Source: Pseudomonadota bacterium
GTDB lineage: Bacteria; Pseudomonadota; Gammaproteobacteria; Burkholderiales; Rhodocyclaceae
Length of the DNA: 64,000 nt
Assembly (NCBI GenBank): GCA_018262095.1
Contig: JAGTRW010000002.1
Location: 1 to 64,000 of the forward strand
Direction: 5' to 3'
The translations under genes and the position numbers were made by a program. How positions within the stretch are numbered: the stretch's first letter is position 1; the number at the start of each line of letters is the position of its first letter. This document shows positions 61,294 through 64,000 of the stretch, in pieces. Under the pieces are notes generated by a model, which saw nothing but the letters and a program-made list of their open reading frames with translations, ran no database searches and was not told where the DNA came from.

Positions 61294-63063
61294 TCAGTCA
61301 AGACGCGCCAGCGTCGCCAGAAAAGCCTCGGCGTTCTGGAAGCCGACGATGCGAACGGTGTCGACTTGGCGCCCCTGCGCGTCGAAAAAGACGATACCGG
61401 GCGGCCCGAACAATTTGAAACGCGAAAGCAGCGCCTGGTCGTCGGCCGAGTTGGCGGTGACGTCGGCCTGCAGCAGCGTAAAGCCGGCGAGCTTGTGCTG
61501 CACGCGCGGGTCGGCAAAGGTCTCGCGCTCCATCTCCTTGCACGACACGCACCAGTCGGCGTAAAAATCGAGCATCAGCGGTTTGCCCGACGACTTGATC
61601 CGCGAATCGAGCTCGGCGAGCGAGGCGACGCGCTCGAAAGGCAGACGCGGAGCTTCGCTGGCCGCAGCGCCACGCAGCCCGGCGAGCGGCTGCCAGGGAT
61701 CCCTGGCGCCGGAAAGTGCGCCGACCAGCAACGCGGCGCCGGCGATCAGCATCACCACGCCGATGCCTTTCCAGAAATGCGCCCAGTTGCCGGCATGCGG
61801 CGGCAGCGGATCGATGGCCTTGAGGTAGATCGCCGGAACGATCAAGAGCAGTGCCCACCCCGCCAGCAGCACGGCGGCCGGGACCAGCGGCGCGACGAGC
61901 ATCAACGCGCTGGCCAGCAGGATCACGCCGAAGGCTTTCTTGACGGCGACCATCCACGCGCCGGATTTGGGCAACAGCGTCCCCGCCGAGACGCCGACGA
62001 CGAGCAATGGAACGCCCATGCCCAGCGCCATGAAGAACAGCGCCAGACCGCCCTGCAGCGCGTCGCCGCTCTGCCCGATGTAGAGCAAGGCACCGGCCAG
62101 CGGCGCGGCGACGCAGGGGCCGACGATGATCGCCGAGAGCGCGCCCATCAGCGCGACGCCGGGCAGCGAACCGCCCTTGATCTGCGCCGCCTCGTCCGAG
62201 ACGCGGCTTTGCACAAAGGTCGGCAGCTGCAGTTCGTAGAAACCGAACATCGATAGCGCCAAGACGACGAAAATCAGCGCAAAGCCGCCGAGCACCCAGG
62301 AATTTTGCAGCGACGAAGAGAGCAGCGTACCGGACAGCCCGGCGGCGACTCCCGCCGCCGCGTACGCCACCGCCATGCCGATGACGTAAGAGAGCGACAG
62401 CACGAAGCCGCGACCATGCGACACGCCGTGACCGTCACGGCCGGCGCCGACGATGATCCCCGAAAGAATCGGCAGCATCGGAAAGACGCAAGGCGTCAGC
62501 GAGAGCAGCAGACCGAAGCCGAAGAAACTGAGCACCACCAGCCACAGTTCGGCATTCTTGAGCAGTTGCGCGATGCGCCCCGATTCGTTGCCGCTGGTCT
62601 GCGGCACGGCGGGCGCCGTCGACGGATCGGGCAGTTCGAGCCTGAGCGTCTGCTGCTGCGGCGGATAGCAGACGCCCGCGTCAGCGCAGCCCTGCGAGCT
62701 GACGCGCAGCGTCAGCGGCAGCGTCCCAGAACTGTTGCGCTCGACCGGCAGGCGAACCAGCACCTCACGATAATAAACTTCGACCGTACCGAAGGTCTCA
62801 TCGACCTTTGGCTGGCCCTTGGGCAAGCTCGCCGCCCCCAGCTCAACGCTCGCCGGATCGGCTGAAAAACGGAACTTGTCGCGGTAAAGATAGTAGCCCT
62901 TGGCGATTTCGAAGCGGACCACGATGGTCTGGCCGTCCGCCGCCATCGCGCTCGGCTTGAAGGCCTGCGCCGGCGGCAACAGATCGGCCGCCGACGCCCC
63001 TCCGGCCAACAGCAGAAGCAGCGCCAGCCAGCGCAGCAAGCGGCCGCTCACGGCATCGTCCAT
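61294..63063 (-). CDS. dsbD: Thiol:disulfide interchange protein DsbD
   Basis: 589 residues from the ATG at 63061-63063; a GTG at 63051 overlapping the cutA stop is an alternative. It carries electrons from cytoplasmic thioredoxin across the inner membrane to the periplasm. Signal peptide ending GGASA; N-terminal domain with the redox cysteines Cys126 and Cys132 (GCADAGVCYPP); eight-helix membrane domain with cysteines in LTPCVFPMLP and GPCVAAPLAG; C-terminal thioredoxin-like domain with the CxxC pair Cys505/Cys508 (ADWCVSCKEME). Overlaps cutA by 16 bases. Confidence 0.94.
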   Translation of the reverse strand: MDDAVSGRLLRWLALLLLLAGGASAADLLPPAQAFKPSAMAADGQTIVVRFEIAKGYYLYRDKFRFSADPASVELGAASLPKGQPKVDETFGTVEVYYREVLVRLPVERNSSGTLPLTLRVSSQGCADAGVCYPPQQQTLRLELPDPSTAPAVPQTSGNESGRIAQLLKNAELWLVVLSFFGFGLLLSLTPCVFPMLPILSGIIVGAGRDGHGVSHGRGFVLSLSYVIGMAVAYAAAGVAAGLSGTLLSSSLQNSWVLGGFALIFVVLALSMFGFYELQLPTFVQSRVSDEAAQIKGGSLPGVALMGALSAIIVGPCVAAPLAGALLYIGQSGDALQGGLALFFMALGMGVPLLVVGVSAGTLLPKSGAWMVAVKKAFGVILLASALMLVAPLVPAAVLLAGWALLLIVPAIYLKAIDPLPPHAGNWAHFWKGIGVVMLIAGAALLVGALSGARDPWQPLAGLRGAAASEAPRLPFERVASLAELDSRIKSSGKPLMLDFYADWCVSCKEMERETFADPRVQHKLAGFTLLQADVTANSADDQALLSRFKLFGPPGIVFFDAQGRQVDTVRIVGFQNAEAFLATLARLD

Positions 63064-63383
63064 TGGCCAACCCGAGTTTCGGCGCCGATCCAGGCGAGAT
63101 AGGCAGGCAGGCCTCGCCCCACCGGCAACGCGATGATCTCGGGCGTCTGGTACGGGTGCTGCGCGACGATCGCCGCCTCGAGCGCGGCATAGCGCGCCTC
63201 GCTGGTCTTGATCAGCACAGGTACTTCGTCGGTGCGCTCGACCGCGCCCTGCCAGCGATAGATCGACTGGCACGGCGCCAGGATGTTGACGCAGGCCGCC
63301 AGCCGCTCGTCGACGAGCAAGCTAGCCAGCGCTTGCGCGCTCGCCAAATCAGGCAGGGTGGTCAGTACCAGCAACATTTTCAT
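63048..63383 (-). CDS. cutA: Divalent-cation tolerance protein CutA
   Basis: 111 residues. A trimeric ferredoxin-like small protein: VLTTLPDLASAQALASLLVDE, ACVNILAPCQSIYRWQG, EVPVLIKTSEARY and HPYQTPEIIALPV, all core CutA strands. Linked to copper tolerance in E. coli, though the direct role is unclear and dsbD downstream (once called cutA2) explains part of that phenotype. Overlaps dsbD by 16 bases, as in E. coli order. Confidence 0.93.
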   Translation of the reverse strand: MKMLLVLTTLPDLASAQALASLLVDERLAACVNILAPCQSIYRWQGAVERTDEVPVLIKTSEARYAALEAAIVAQHPYQTPEIIALPVGRGLPAYLAWIGAETRVGQWTMP

Positions 63384-63431
63384 GCGCCGATTTTACTCTG
63401 ATCCGCGCGCGCCAGTCGCCTCGCCAATCGT

Positions 63432-64000
63432 CTAGCGGGCGACGCTCCAGCGTTCGCTATCGCCGCCATGCGCAGCGCAATCGGCCAGCACCAGGCCGGG
63501 CAATGGCTGCCCGGTCGAATCGAAAAAGCGGATCGCCAACGCTCGGCCCGGCAAACCCGCCGGCAAGAATATCTGTCGCGTCGCATCGGCCGCATTGCTC
63601 AGCAGCACGGCCGGATGGCGCGTAACCATCCCGGCCGGTTTCTCGCGCACTTCGGCCAAGAGCGCCGTCGGCGTCCCGGCGAGCAGGCTGGCGCTGACGC
63701 ACAGACGGCCGTCGCGACGCGAACAGAGGCTGTTGACCGTCGCCAGGACCTGCCGCCCATCGGCCGGCAGACGAATGACGAGCAGGCTCCTGAGTAGCAG
63801 ACGCGCGCCGTCGGCGGCGTTGCGCGTCAATTGCACCTGGTCATCGTCGCGGCGCACCAGCCGCCACAGTTCGGCGGCGCTATCGCCGCTGGCCGCAAGC
63901 TCGCGTACGACGTGGCCGAACACCGCCAGCTGGTCGACGATGAGCTGACTGGTGAACGACGACGCCTCTTCCTTGAGCGCAATCCCGCCGAGCAGCCGGT
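63432..64000 (-). CDS. Unidentified protein, 5' end beyond the window
   Basis: An open frame that enters from the right edge and stops with TAG at 63432-63434; at least 188 codons and no internal stop. The readable part starts RLLGGIALKEEASSFTSQL, then VVRELAASGDSAAELWRLV and a string of beta strands (LLRSLLVIRLPADGRQVLA, CVSASLLAGTPTALL) ending DSERWSVAR. I recognise no family. The mixture of helix then beta strands suggests an extracytoplasmic or sensory region, but nothing firm. It lies 48 bases upstream of cutA and is transcribed in the same direction. Confidence 0.6.
   Translation of the reverse strand, partial: RLLGGIALKEEASSFTSQLIVDQLAVFGHVVRELAASGDSAAELWRLVRRDDDQVQLTRNAADGARLLLRSLLVIRLPADGRQVLATVNSLCSRRDGRLCVSASLLAGTPTALLAEVREKPAGMVTRHPAVLLSNAADATRQIFLPAGLPGRALAIRFFDSTGQPLPGLVLADCAAHGGDSERWSVAR

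Noticed and set aside
1-64000. CRISPR arrays, tRNAs, rRNAs, prophage and intact insertion sequences
   Set aside because: None of the expected repeats, cloverleaf sequences, integrases or transposases was seen on either strand.

Overview
The window is high-GC bacterial chromosome. Its gene content points to a betaproteobacterium, most likely a member of the Rhodocyclales. The signs are the block pilT-pilU / yggS-proC-yggT-yggU, a Pil-Chp chemosensory cluster, algH-ruvX-pyrR-pyrB with a catalytically dead dihydroorotase homologue, zapA followed by 6S RNA, and gspB-gspA. The genus call is inference from gene order and protein families only. I see no tRNA, rRNA, CRISPR array, prophage or intact insertion sequence.

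Layout. 1-6645 (+): a sugar/C3-acid catabolic operon with the tail of a split transketolase, two near-duplicate tartronate-semialdehyde reductases (garR), dihydroxyacetone kinase subunits DhaK and DhaL, an unrecognised propeller-like protein, a truncated glycerate kinase and an SDR dehydrogenase. 6667-10272: an Lrp regulator divergent from leuA, then an MFS exporter. 10282-12479 (-): twitching ATPases PilT and PilU. 12548-14723 (+): a broken yggS, proC, yggT, yggU. 14873-18643 (-): the overlapping operon algH-ruvX-pyrR-pyrB-pyrC'. 18691-20148 (+): photolyase. 20124-29049 (-): pilG-pilH-pilI-pilJ-chpA. 29353-32118 (+): thiD-thiE-hemL, translationally coupled. 32243-40601: a CorA variant, an orphan amino-acid binding protein, mtgA, aroE, a TonB-like protein, an RNase II-type exonuclease, a YqiA-type esterase and uppP. 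40881-43475 (-): a large lipoprotein with a thaumatin-like C-terminal region. 43650-47224: ATP-type and PPi-type phosphofructokinases either side of a surface-adhesin-E-like gene. 47406-51496: a split ChrA pair, a possible CYTH-like protein, a rhodanese and an L-xylulokinase-like kinase. 51571-55655 (-): a cobalamin riboswitch and btuB-btuC-btuD. 55806-64000: a small coiled-coil gene, zapA, 6S RNA, selO, a TIGR02647-like protein, gspB-gspA, dsbD, cutA and one gene cut by the window end.

Most of the window is housekeeping. The points that stand out are: (1) two genes with clean internal losses and frame changes, one at the garR2/glycerate kinase boundary near 4813 and one inside yggS near 12622, which are either real deletions or assembly errors; (2) the thaumatin-like lipoprotein; (3) a compact operon joining transketolase, DHA kinase and glycerate genes with a protein of unknown role; (4) at least four genes whose -10 box sits 6-8 bases before the start codon, suggesting leaderless mRNAs; (5) two inverted-repeat elements of 'cacggcg' / 'cacaacg' units, each between convergent genes.
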